From an uncultured Bacteroidales bacterium (GTDB lineage Bacteria; Bacteroidota; Bacteroidia; Bacteroidales; Paludibacteraceae), in assembly GCA_937891975.1 (NCBI GenBank), contig CALAUA010000012.1, positions 175,434 to 239,433 on the forward strand: a stretch of DNA of 64,000 nt. Reading direction: 5' to 3'. Shown here piece after piece: positions 9,203 through 16,045 of this stretch; positions within the stretch are counted from its first letter, which is position 1; every line of letters begins with the position of its first letter. The position numbers were made by a program, and so were the translations under genes. The notes under the pieces are model-generated. The model worked only from the letters and a program-made list of their open reading frames with translations, had not been told where the DNA came from and did not search any database.

Positions 9203-10780
9203 ATGTTGATTAAATGTTATGGCGCTGCGCCACAAGGTATTGATGCAGTGATTGTTACGATAGAGGTACATGCAGTGCCTGGGTTTGAGTTTACCCTCGT
9301 AGGATTACCAGATAATGCAGTAAAAGAGAGCCATGAGCGCATCGTGGCTGCGTTGACTGTGAATGGTTACAACAAACCGCGCCATACGCTGACTATCAAT
9401 ATGGCACCTGCTGATATTAAGAAAGAGGGCGCTGCATATGACCTACCACTGGCTATTGGTATGCTGACTGCGGAGGAAGAGGTAAAGACTGCGCTCTTGG
9501 GACAATATCTGATTATGGGTGAGTTGTCGCTGGATGGTACATTACAACCCATACAAGGCGTATTGCCTATGGCTTTGGCTGCACGAAAAGCGGGATTTAA
9601 AGGTATGATTTTGCCCGAACAAAATGCTCGCGAAGCGGCTGTTGTGCAGGGGTTGGAAGTATATGGGCTGAAGAACCTACTAGAAGTGGTGCGTTTCTTG
9701 AATGAGACACAGACTTTTGAGCCCACTCAAGTAGATACTGCTACAGAATTTGCAAACCATGCCTTCACTTCTGATTTGGACTTCTCGGACGTTCGTGGGC
9801 AAGAGAATGTACGTCGTGCGATGGAAGTAGCCGCCGCTGGCGGACACAACATGCTGATGGTTGGTCCTCCAGGAGCAGGTAAAAGTATGATGGCAAAGCG
9901 TATGCCATCTATCCTACCTCCACTCAACTTGGAAGAGGCGTTGGAAACTACCAAGATTTATTCCGTGTCGGGTTTGATGGCACGCCGCAAAGAGAGCGAT
10001 GGTATGTCAAGTGCGTTGATTGTGCAACGCCCATTCCGCAGCCCTCATCACACAGTGACCGATGTCGCTTTGGTGGGTGGTGGCACAAATCCTCATCCCG
10101 GAGAGATTAGTTTGGCACACAATGGAGTGCTTTTCTTAGATGAACTCCCTGAGTACAAGAGAAGTGCATTGGAGGTAATGCGTCAGCCATTGGAAGATAG
10201 GAAGATATGTGTGACACGCACCAAGATGAGTGTGGAATATCCTGCGAGTTTTATGTTGGTGGCGGCTATGAACCCTTGTCCATGTGGACACTATGGCGAA
10301 AATAACCCCGCGCACCCTTGTACTTGCACACCTGCGCAGATTCATCGCTATATGAGCCGTATATCAGGTCCTTTGTTGGATCGTATTGATATTCAATGTG
10401 ATATACAAGCAGTCCCCTACTCTACACTGAAAGATGCTCAACCGGGTGAGAGTAGCAAAGTGATGCGTGAGCGAGTAATGCGCGCACGCGAAGTGCAACA
10501 GAAACGTTTTGCAGCATACAATGCAGAAGCTCAAAAGCCCGTACATTGCAATGCACAAATGACGCCTAAGTTGGTGCGCGAGTTTTGTCAGTTGGATGCG
10601 CAGGGCGATAAGATGCTTTCGTTCGCTATGGATAAGATGGGGCTCTCCGCACGTGCATATGACCGCATATTAAAAGTAGCACGCACTATTGCGGACTTGG
10701 ATGCTAGCGAGAATATCCAAATGCAACATATCTCCGAAGCTATCGGCTATCGCAGTTTGGATAGAGAGGATTGGGTGTAG
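9203..10780 (+). CDS. comM: ComM/YifB-type Mg-chelatase-like AAA+ ATPase
   Basis: A 525-residue protein. The N-terminal Lon-protease-like domain (about 1-170) is followed by an AAA+ core with Walker A GPPGAGKS (about 220-227), RPFRSPHHTVTD, GEISLAHNGVLFLDELPEY (Walker B) and a C-terminal Mg_chelatase_C region. YifB/ComM proteins are helicases that drive branch migration during natural transformation. It starts 3 bp after the tamB stop, so the two are probably co-transcribed. Confidence 0.92.
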   Translation: MLIKCYGAAPQGIDAVIVTIEVHAVPGFEFTLVGLPDNAVKESHERIVAALTVNGYNKPRHTLTINMAPADIKKEGAAYDLPLAIGMLTAEEEVKTALLGQYLIMGELSLDGTLQPIQGVLPMALAARKAGFKGMILPEQNAREAAVVQGLEVYGLKNLLEVVRFLNETQTFEPTQVDTATEFANHAFTSDLDFSDVRGQENVRRAMEVAAAGGHNMLMVGPPGAGKSMMAKRMPSILPPLNLEEALETTKIYSVSGLMARRKESDGMSSALIVQRPFRSPHHTVTDVALVGGGTNPHPGEISLAHNGVLFLDELPEYKRSALEVMRQPLEDRKICVTRTKMSVEYPASFMLVAAMNPCPCGHYGENNPAHPCTCTPAQIHRYMSRISGPLLDRIDIQCDIQAVPYSTLKDAQPGESSKVMRERVMRAREVQQKRFAAYNAEAQKPVHCNAQMTPKLVREFCQLDAQGDKMLSFAMDKMGLSARAYDRILKVARTIADLDASENIQMQHISEAIGYRSLDREDWV

Positions 10781-10792
10781 CCTTAAATCACA

Positions 10793-11791
10793 CTATTTCA
10801 ATCGTTTAAGTATATTATACCCTACTTGGGCTATCGCATTCAATGTGATAGCCCAAGTTTTATGTTTGATGCAAAGCTTGGTCCACCATGTCCAGCAATA
10901 AGCAGGTTCGGAATAGTGGGTATAGTCAGAACGATTTATAAAAGAATCTAATCGGTCATAAAAAGCACGCACATCTGCTATTGTAGGAAGCTTCATCAGT
11001 CGTTTGCACGACATCCATATATTCCAACTACCTCCCTCTTTTATACCTAATGCACATGCAGAAGATTGATCATCTAACAAGTGATAGAACTTTAACATGC
11101 GCGTTCCAAGCAAGAAATAGTCTGAAAAATGTTTGTACGTACTAGTATGGGTTGTTGATGTAGCATTGTAGTGTACTCTATACGCGCATATATCGCTATA
11201 CATCACGCGTTTAGCATGATATAGATGCACCGCTACAAAGTCAGCATCTTCAAATAAAACATCTTCCGCAAAAGAATAATTCACTTGTTGTAAAAAAGAA
11301 TGTCTATAAATATAGGGCCATGGAGCACTTCCCCAATAAGGATGCTTTGTCTGCATGTCAATACCAGTGAATATGCCTTCTATAGTGATTGGTTCTTTTT
11401 CGGTGATATTGCCATATTCATCCACATTCACATAGTGCATTGCCACCATATCCAATTCGTTCTTCTCTGCCAATTGCAATGCTTGTAGTACTCCTTTATC
11501 GCTCTCATCATCGCTGTCCACATATACGATATATTTACCTTGCGCGATCGATACACCTCTATTGCGAGCTGCTCCTTGACGATGGTTTTCTGGTTGGCGA
11601 AGTAGTGTGATATTGGTATGCTGTTTTGCATATTGCTCAACCACTTGTACTGTATCATCTTTGGAGCAGTCATCAATGACGATCACTTCAAATTCATTTG
11701 CTTTGAGAGAAAGGTTATAGATGCTATTCAAGCAACGAGTAATAATATTACTCGCATTATAGGCAGGGATGATGAAAGAACAAAGTGGCAT
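10793..11791 (-). CDS. Family 2 glycosyltransferase
   Basis: A 332-residue GT-A fold glycosyltransferase: CSFIIPAYNASNIITRCLNSI, FEVIVIDDCSKDDT (nucleotide-sugar Asp), GAARNRG and the DXD-like VDSDDE motif near residue 95, then a variable acceptor-binding C-terminal half. It probably adds a sugar to a surface polysaccharide. An in-frame TTG lies 6 bp upstream; ATG 11791 is preferred. It follows the pyruvyl transferase gene by a few bases (operon) and converges with comM. Confidence 0.85.
   Translation of the reverse strand: MPLCSFIIPAYNASNIITRCLNSIYNLSLKANEFEVIVIDDCSKDDTVQVVEQYAKQHTNITLLRQPENHRQGAARNRGVSIAQGKYIVYVDSDDESDKGVLQALQLAEKNELDMVAMHYVNVDEYGNITEKEPITIEGIFTGIDMQTKHPYWGSAPWPYIYRHSFLQQVNYSFAEDVLFEDADFVAVHLYHAKRVMYSDICAYRVHYNATSTTHTSTYKHFSDYFLLGTRMLKFYHLLDDQSSACALGIKEGGSWNIWMSCKRLMKLPTIADVRAFYDRLDSFINRSDYTHYSEPAYCWTWWTKLCIKHKTWAITLNAIAQVGYNILKRLK
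10824..10862 (+). terminator. Bidirectional-looking terminator of comM inside the glycosyltransferase 3' end
   Basis: A perfect 12-bp stem ACTTGGGCTATC (10824-10835) / GATAGCCCAAGT (10847-10858) with T residues after it on the plus strand. It lies within the last codons of the convergent gene, so the coding sequence doubles as the comM terminator. Confidence 0.6.
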
Positions 11792-11798
11792 AAGCAAG

Positions 11799-12743
11799 TT
11801 AAATTAATGGGCACACAGACAGTAATTTGTCTAAATCAATACGCATTGCAGACCAATTATCCAATTCGTTATGAATTTGAGATAGTTGAATATCAGTCAC
11901 TAATAATGGGGTATCTATCGTTTTGCCAATAGACAAATAATAATCCTTAAATTTGAAATTATTATCTGGATGTTCATTATTTGTCAAACTAATCCACAGA
12001 TTAGGAATTTTATATGCATCTGCTATGATGATTCCATGTAATGAAGAAGATAATATATACTCGCAGGAAAGAATTTTATCTATGAATTCGTTCCATTTAT
12101 TAAACATTATTGGATCAATGAATAATACACTATCTCCTAAAAGAGTATGAAAGTGAGAAACAATAGAGCCGGTCAATGAAGTACTCGCGTGAAGTATTAC
12201 ACCATATTTGTATTGCTTTTCTACTTTTGGTTGATAATATCTCGGAAATAATAATGCAGGATCACCATATATTTCTGGGCAATATATTCCATGATCCATC
12301 AAAACTTTGCGAGTTAATGGACCACGTACTGCTAATACTTGTTTTGGTTTTTGGATGTGATTCCATAACTCATCTCTCGAGTTTAAACAACCACTACCCC
12401 ATACTATTGTATCGGGTTCAATAGCCCATGGCAAAATGGAACCAACCATTGCTATTGATTGTTTTGCTGATGCGTACTTATATGGCAATGCTTTTCTGCC
12501 AGATATTAATTCGGCTAAGGTTAAATTGATATAATCACCCCAATTATATGGGGTAATCTTATGACTCCAAAGATAAGTGTTAGAGTTTATCCAATATTTA
12601 ATAGACAAAAATGGTTTGTAAAAAAGAGATTTTAATCCATAATGTATGCGACACCCTAATGGATATCTCCATATTTTATATTTTCTTGGAATATTTATAA
12701 TCGGCAAATTAAAAAGTCCGCTTTTGCAAAACAAAAGGTGCAC
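11799..12743 (-). CDS. Polysaccharide pyruvyl transferase family protein, 5' end disturbed by prophage
   Basis: About 300 residues. Family marks are PYNWGDYIN, VGSILPW, WGSGCLN, AVRGPLTRKVL, IYGDPALLFPR and SSSLHGIIIADAY. Members transfer pyruvyl groups, or act as related glycosyltransferases, in capsule or exopolysaccharide synthesis. The start is unresolved. The frame runs back into a hairpin at 12733-12770 that belongs to the prophage, with only a GTG at 12743, and there is no in-frame ATG in the host part before the conserved domain. The natural 5' end may have been cut off by prophage insertion; if the 13-bp repeat is the junction, the frame continues at 49434 without an ATG. Confidence 0.75.
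   Translation of the reverse strand: MHLLFCKSGLFNLPIINIPRKYKIWRYPLGCRIHYGLKSLFYKPFLSIKYWINSNTYLWSHKITPYNWGDYINLTLAELISGRKALPYKYASAKQSIAMVGSILPWAIEPDTIVWGSGCLNSRDELWNHIQKPKQVLAVRGPLTRKVLMDHGIYCPEIYGDPALLFPRYYQPKVEKQYKYGVILHASTSLTGSIVSHFHTLLGDSVLFIDPIMFNKWNEFIDKILSCEYILSSSLHGIIIADAYKIPNLWISLTNNEHPDNNFKFKDYYLSIGKTIDTPLLVTDIQLSQIHNELDNWSAMRIDLDKLLSVCPLI
12716..12728 (+). repeat. 13-bp direct repeat, candidate left prophage junction
   Basis: GTCCGCTTTTGCA is present here and at 49421-49433 in the same orientation. It sits between the pyruvyl transferase reading frame and the first phage terminator. It could be an att core used by the tyrosine recombinase, or a chance match between terminator-like sequences. 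Confidence 0.4.
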
Positions 12744-12772
12744 AATTTCAAATTGAAAAGTGCACCTTTTTT
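12733..12772 (-). terminator. Terminator at the end of the minus-strand phage late operon
   Basis: AAAAGGTGCAC (12733-12743) pairs with GTGCACCTTTT (12760-12770), with a palindromic CAATTTCAAATTG in the loop. T-rich tracts occur on both strands. It lies about 40 bp after the last phage gene. Confidence 0.75.
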
Positions 12773-12813
12773 ATATGCGTTTAATAATGTGTTAAACGCT
12801 GATTAAACACCTT

Positions 12814-13452
12814 TTAAGTGTTCAATGTAAACTTTACATCCTTAGATCCATTCAGTAACTCATAAGTGCGCAGAAGATTGCTCTCATAGATATGAACATT
12901 ACCTAAAAACAATGTGATACTCTTCAAAGGCAAATCAATTTGGCGAGCCATTAGATATAGATGATAAATATCCGCTGGAAGCCCTAAATTTGCATCAGAA
13001 CTGCGTTGATATGCTGACACAATCAATTCGCCATCCTCAATCTGAAACTGCACCAGAGACAAACAAGGTGCTTGATTTGTATCTGCTTCTGTCTCACCTA
13101 AAAACAGTACATAATTCTTGCTATTACGCTTTTCTTTGTTGATGCGTTCAACCAATGCTGGTAACTTCTCAAGATATGTTGGGTAACTGTTTTTGAGCTG
13201 CTCTCCGCAGTAGTCCCACCAACTAATACCCTCAGCACGATATTGCTCAGTAGAAGTGATGCCAGCTTGAAACATATTCAGCTCCGTTTTGAGTTTTTTT
13301 CGTGCTACGCCGTGTGTCTCGAATATATCAAGCAAGTCTGCTGGTGATAAACGCAGCACCTCGTTGGTCAAATACTTAATACTGCCCTTCTTGTTGTGTT
13401 GGGTTTTGCCTTTCGCCATAATGTACGAAAGCATTTGATAATATTTGTTCAT
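12814..13452 (-). CDS. Thymidylate-synthase-family enzyme, possible dCMP (hydroxy)methylase
   Basis: 212 residues that align along their length with thymidylate synthase (TS) but are shorter at the C-terminus. APCLSLVQF carries the nucleophile Cys130, YQRSSD the conserved Arg150/Asp153, NVHIY the His187/Tyr189 pair, and TEL the catalytic Glu57. Two positions differ: the His after the Cys is Leu131, and the Asn of LGLPFN, which recognises the uracil edge, is Asp161 (LGLPAD). The same Asn to Asp change is known in T4 dCMP hydroxymethylase. The start overlaps the methylase stop (ATGA). It is the last phage gene, where Mu carries its DNA-modification genes. Substrate is inferred. Confidence 0.7.
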   Translation of the reverse strand: MNKYYQMLSYIMAKGKTQHNKKGSIKYLTNEVLRLSPADLLDIFETHGVARKKLKTELNMFQAGITSTEQYRAEGISWWDYCGEQLKNSYPTYLEKLPALVERINKEKRNSKNYVLFLGETEADTNQAPCLSLVQFQIEDGELIVSAYQRSSDANLGLPADIYHLYLMARQIDLPLKSITLFLGNVHIYESNLLRTYELLNGSKDVKFTLNT

Positions 13453-14297
13453 GATGCCTCATTTTGTTTGTTTGGATGGTTATACAACATAATATCGTTA
13501 TAGATTGAATTGTAGTTCAAACGCGATTTGATAGTTACCTGTTTCGCGTGTCGGAATGGATTGACAAATCGCTCTTCCTGATCCAACCAATCGCACAGCT
13601 CAATGATACTACTTTTCTCCGAGGTAAAATAAAAATAGTTGGTACCTTTGAGTGTATGGAGTACATCCAAATAATCACGCAGTTTCCAATAACCACTATA
13701 TGTGGTCGCTTGGGTGGATAGATATGGCGGATCTATTAAGAAGCATACTCCTGACACATCCTTATATCGTGCAAAAAGATCACGGTAATCTTCATGCACT
13801 ACAATCAGTCCATCCAGATATTGATCCGCGTTAAAATCTGATGTACGCACGGTGTTATATAGGGTGTTCCCTTTCATCTCTTCCAGATTAACAGCGTAAT
13901 TAGAAGAGAATAATATTGATGCAGACAATGTGATATAATCCACATATCCCTGCTTATCATATCGCTCCAGTACTTCCAACACTTGCGTTCGGGGTTGCCC
14001 CGTAATGCGCTTTGTGCGTGGCACATCTTTTACAATCTCGCGTATCTCTGCCAGTATGGCATTGGTAGTTGGGATAGCTTCTATTCGATGTACATAACCG
14101 TCAAAGTCGTTGTACACGACCTGAGCATCTGGCCGTACCGTTTTCGTGAAGTGCGATAATAGCCCACTACCTCCAAACAGATCAACGAAGATTGTGCAGT
14201 CTGCGAACTCATTTTTAAGTGCCGTTTTGAAGTCGTTATTCCAACGACGCTTCTGCCCCATGAACGGCAGCGGGGCTTGAGTGTAAATTTTTGCCAT
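13449..14297 (-). CDS. DNA adenine-N6 methyltransferase (D12/Dam class)
   Basis: A 282-residue methylase. PFMGQKRRWN is motif X, VDLFGGSGLLS the AdoMet-binding motif I, VVYNDFDGYV follows, and LIDPPYLS is the catalytic DPPY (motif IV) near residue 190. Target sequence is unknown. No restriction partner is nearby, so it is probably a phage protective or regulatory methylase. It is translationally coupled to the TS-like gene and divergent from the RNA at 14338. Confidence 0.88.
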   Translation of the reverse strand: MAKIYTQAPLPFMGQKRRWNNDFKTALKNEFADCTIFVDLFGGSGLLSHFTKTVRPDAQVVYNDFDGYVHRIEAIPTTNAILAEIREIVKDVPRTKRITGQPRTQVLEVLERYDKQGYVDYITLSASILFSSNYAVNLEEMKGNTLYNTVRTSDFNADQYLDGLIVVHEDYRDLFARYKDVSGVCFLIDPPYLSTQATTYSGYWKLRDYLDVLHTLKGTNYFYFTSEKSSIIELCDWLDQEERFVNPFRHAKQVTIKSRLNYNSIYNDIMLYNHPNKQNEAS

Positions 14298-14313
14298 GTT
14301 TTTTCTTGTTTTT

Positions 14314-14345
14314 TTTGGTCATTTCAAAAAAATGTAGTAACTTTG
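14314..14345 (+). promoter_or_regulatory. Promoter of a phage non-coding RNA
   Basis: TTTG (14314-14317), exactly 20 bp, then TAACTTTG (14338-14345): a consensus Bacteroidota promoter pointing to the right. No open reading frame follows it; a highly structured segment does. Confidence 0.7.
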
Positions 14346-14347
14346 CG

Positions 14348-14545
14348 CGCTCTTACCTCCTACGGGTCTTTTGTAGGGACATACTAACCAATCATCGTGT
14401 AGCAATGGTGGATTGATTAGACAAGTAAAGCGACAACACCGCTTGCAAAGGATTATATCGTCCTCGGTAGCGGTGTTGTCGCTTGTAAATGTGGTCTGAT
14501 AGAAAGGTAAGAGCGTCTGTCAGCCACAGCCGAGGGCTTTTTTTA
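14348..14545 (+). ncRNA. Candidate structured phage RNA (four-way junction)
   Basis: The segment is closed by a perfect 10-bp stem CGCTCTTACC (14348-14357) / GGTAAGAGCG (14506-14515). Inside are three hairpins. The first is CCTAC/GTAGG (14359-14377). The second is CTAACCAATC/GATTGATTAG (14384-14420, one mismatch). The third is a perfect 16-bp stem AAGCGACAACACCGCT/AGCGGTGTTGTCGCTT (14428-14443 and 14469-14484). A T7 run at about 14538-14544, preceded by a short AGCC/GGCT hairpin, could end it. It has its own promoter and no coding capacity. Function unknown; recombination or packaging roles for the inverted repeats are alternatives. Confidence 0.6.
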
Positions 14546-14568
14546 TGCCCTCGTGCATAGCATTATAA

Positions 14569-14703
14569 TTATTCTCTCACTTCATCTTCGCTCTTTGTCT
14601 CCTCCTTCTCTTTGGGTTGTTGTTTTTCCTTGTTTGCAAGTGCTTCTTTCACTTTAGCAATAGCCTCTTGAGCTGTCTTTCGATCAGTAATAAGTTTAAA
14701 CAT
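14569..14703 (-). CDS. Small charged 44-residue phage protein
   Basis: An ATG at 14703 opens a 44-residue frame (MFKLITDRKTAQEAIAKVKE to KSEDEVRE) that starts 7 bp after the recombinase stop. It is very rich in Lys, Glu and Gln and is predicted helical. I do not recognise it. Tight spacing with the recombinase suggests co-expression, perhaps as a directionality or accessory factor, which is speculative. Confidence 0.5.
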   Translation of the reverse strand: MFKLITDRKTAQEAIAKVKEALANKEKQQPKEKEETKSEDEVRE

Positions 14704-14710
14704 AGTTGTA

Positions 14711-15847
14711 TTATTTTTTACGTTTTTTCAAATCATTAGTAATTGCTTTGCGATCAACCTCACTATAAATCTGTGTTGTCTGTAGTTTCTGATGACCAAG
14801 CAACTTTTGTATTGTTGTCAATTGCACGCCTGCTTGCCCTAAATGCGTGGCAAATGTGTGACGCGAGGAGTGGAAGGTTATTTTGGGATCTACCTTTATG
14901 CGGTCTAATATCCCTCGTAACGTTTTGTTTACGCTTGCATTGCTGCCAAGTGATTTGGTTACTCTTTCAATGTTCCCATTGTATTTTTCCAATAGCAACA
15001 ATAGCTTTCCACTAAAGAGTTCTGCTACTGGTACCTCAACGACATATCCTGTCTTTGCCATTTTCTTTGTTAGCCACCCTTTTGTAATATGCTCATTCCT
15101 GAGTGTTATTATATCAGAAAATCGCAATCCAGTGTAGCAACCAATCAAAAACGCATCTCTTACTTTCCCCTCATAACCTTTGAGCACCATTTTCTCCAAT
15201 TTGTGCAATTGCTCAACAGTGAGAAATCCTTTTTTCGACACCATTTGTTGGATTCGGAATCTATCAAATGGGTTGATGTGAATTATATCACGCTTTCGCG
15301 CTTCATTCAATAGTGCCCTGAGTAATCGTAAGCGACTGATTCGGGTATTGTGGGCAATGCCACTATCTCGAAGCCATTTATCGTAATTCACCAAAAATTG
15401 ATAGTCAATATCTGTGATGAGTGTGCCCTTCCGAAATCGCTCGATATTATTGAGCAATGTTTGGTAGTTGAGTTTGGTGAGGTTCTTACGCTCACTTTGC
15501 TCTACAACTTGGCTACCAAAGTCAGTTAGTTTTGCCGCAGGTGATATGTGTGATCTAACCGCCTCTTTGAGCATTGGCAAATGAACTTCCACACCACGCT
15601 TGATATACTCCAGTTCTACCTGTTCTACCTCTTGAACCATCTTGTATAGTACATAGTTCAGACTGTCGGCATTCGGGGTCTCAATGATTGCCCCATGACT
15701 AAAATTTTCTGGTTTAACATAAACATGAGTACTGAAATAGATACGTCGTTTTTGTTGTGTGCACTCAATTTCGATAAGCCCTTCACCTCTTTTGTTTAAT
15801 CGGTAGCTACGATTGTACACTAATTTGTAGCGAATTTTTCTAAGCAT
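14711..15847 (-). CDS. Tyrosine site-specific recombinase
   Basis: 378 residues in Bacteroidota integrase layout. An N-terminal arm-binding region (1-100) and SAM-like core-binding domain (about 105-195) precede the catalytic domain with the full set: Arg242 (CYTGLRFSD), Lys265 (KKMAKTG), His326-x-x-Arg329 (HSSRH), His352 (LLGHQ) and nucleophile Tyr361. It lies directly downstream of the repeat-bearing fibre gene, the place where Mu has the Gin invertase beside its fibre genes. It could integrate the phage, resolve dimers, or invert fibre DNA. Confidence 0.92.
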   Translation of the reverse strand: MLRKIRYKLVYNRSYRLNKRGEGLIEIECTQQKRRIYFSTHVYVKPENFSHGAIIETPNADSLNYVLYKMVQEVEQVELEYIKRGVEVHLPMLKEAVRSHISPAAKLTDFGSQVVEQSERKNLTKLNYQTLLNNIERFRKGTLITDIDYQFLVNYDKWLRDSGIAHNTRISRLRLLRALLNEARKRDIIHINPFDRFRIQQMVSKKGFLTVEQLHKLEKMVLKGYEGKVRDAFLIGCYTGLRFSDIITLRNEHITKGWLTKKMAKTGYVVEVPVAELFSGKLLLLLEKYNGNIERVTKSLGSNASVNKTLRGILDRIKVDPKITFHSSRHTFATHLGQAGVQLTTIQKLLGHQKLQTTQIYSEVDRKAITNDLKKRKK

Positions 15848-15865
15848 AGGATTATGTATTTTAGT

Positions 15866-15924
15866 TGGTTAATTATTGACTTCTGCGATATTATTATTAG
15901 GAATAATTCGGGAACAATTAACCA
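15866..15924. repeat. Inverted repeat in the recombinase upstream region
   Basis: TGGTTAATT (15866-15874) and AATTAACCA (15916-15924) are inverted around the region just upstream of the recombinase start. Between them lies ATTCGGGAACAATT (15906-15919), an exact inverted copy of a unit of the fibre repeat array. The region may hold recombinase-binding or operator sites. Confidence 0.5.
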
Positions 15925-16045
15925 CAAAAATACTGAAAAAATCCTATACTATCTTCATTCAGAGTAAATTATGTTGAATTATTATTTGTCATATTGCATT
16001 TTTATTGGTGTATTGGTGCGATATTTGTGCATAAATACGCAAATG

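Noticed and set aside
12700..12800. Mu-type 5-bp target duplication
   Set aside because: I compared TG starts here with CA ends in 48980-49900; only one weak CAAAT pair (before 12755 and after 49886) appeared and the implied ends do not match each other well.
14428..14484. 16-bp inverted repeat as an integration attachment site
   Set aside because: It lies within a larger paired structure with its own promoter; an RNA fold explains it better.
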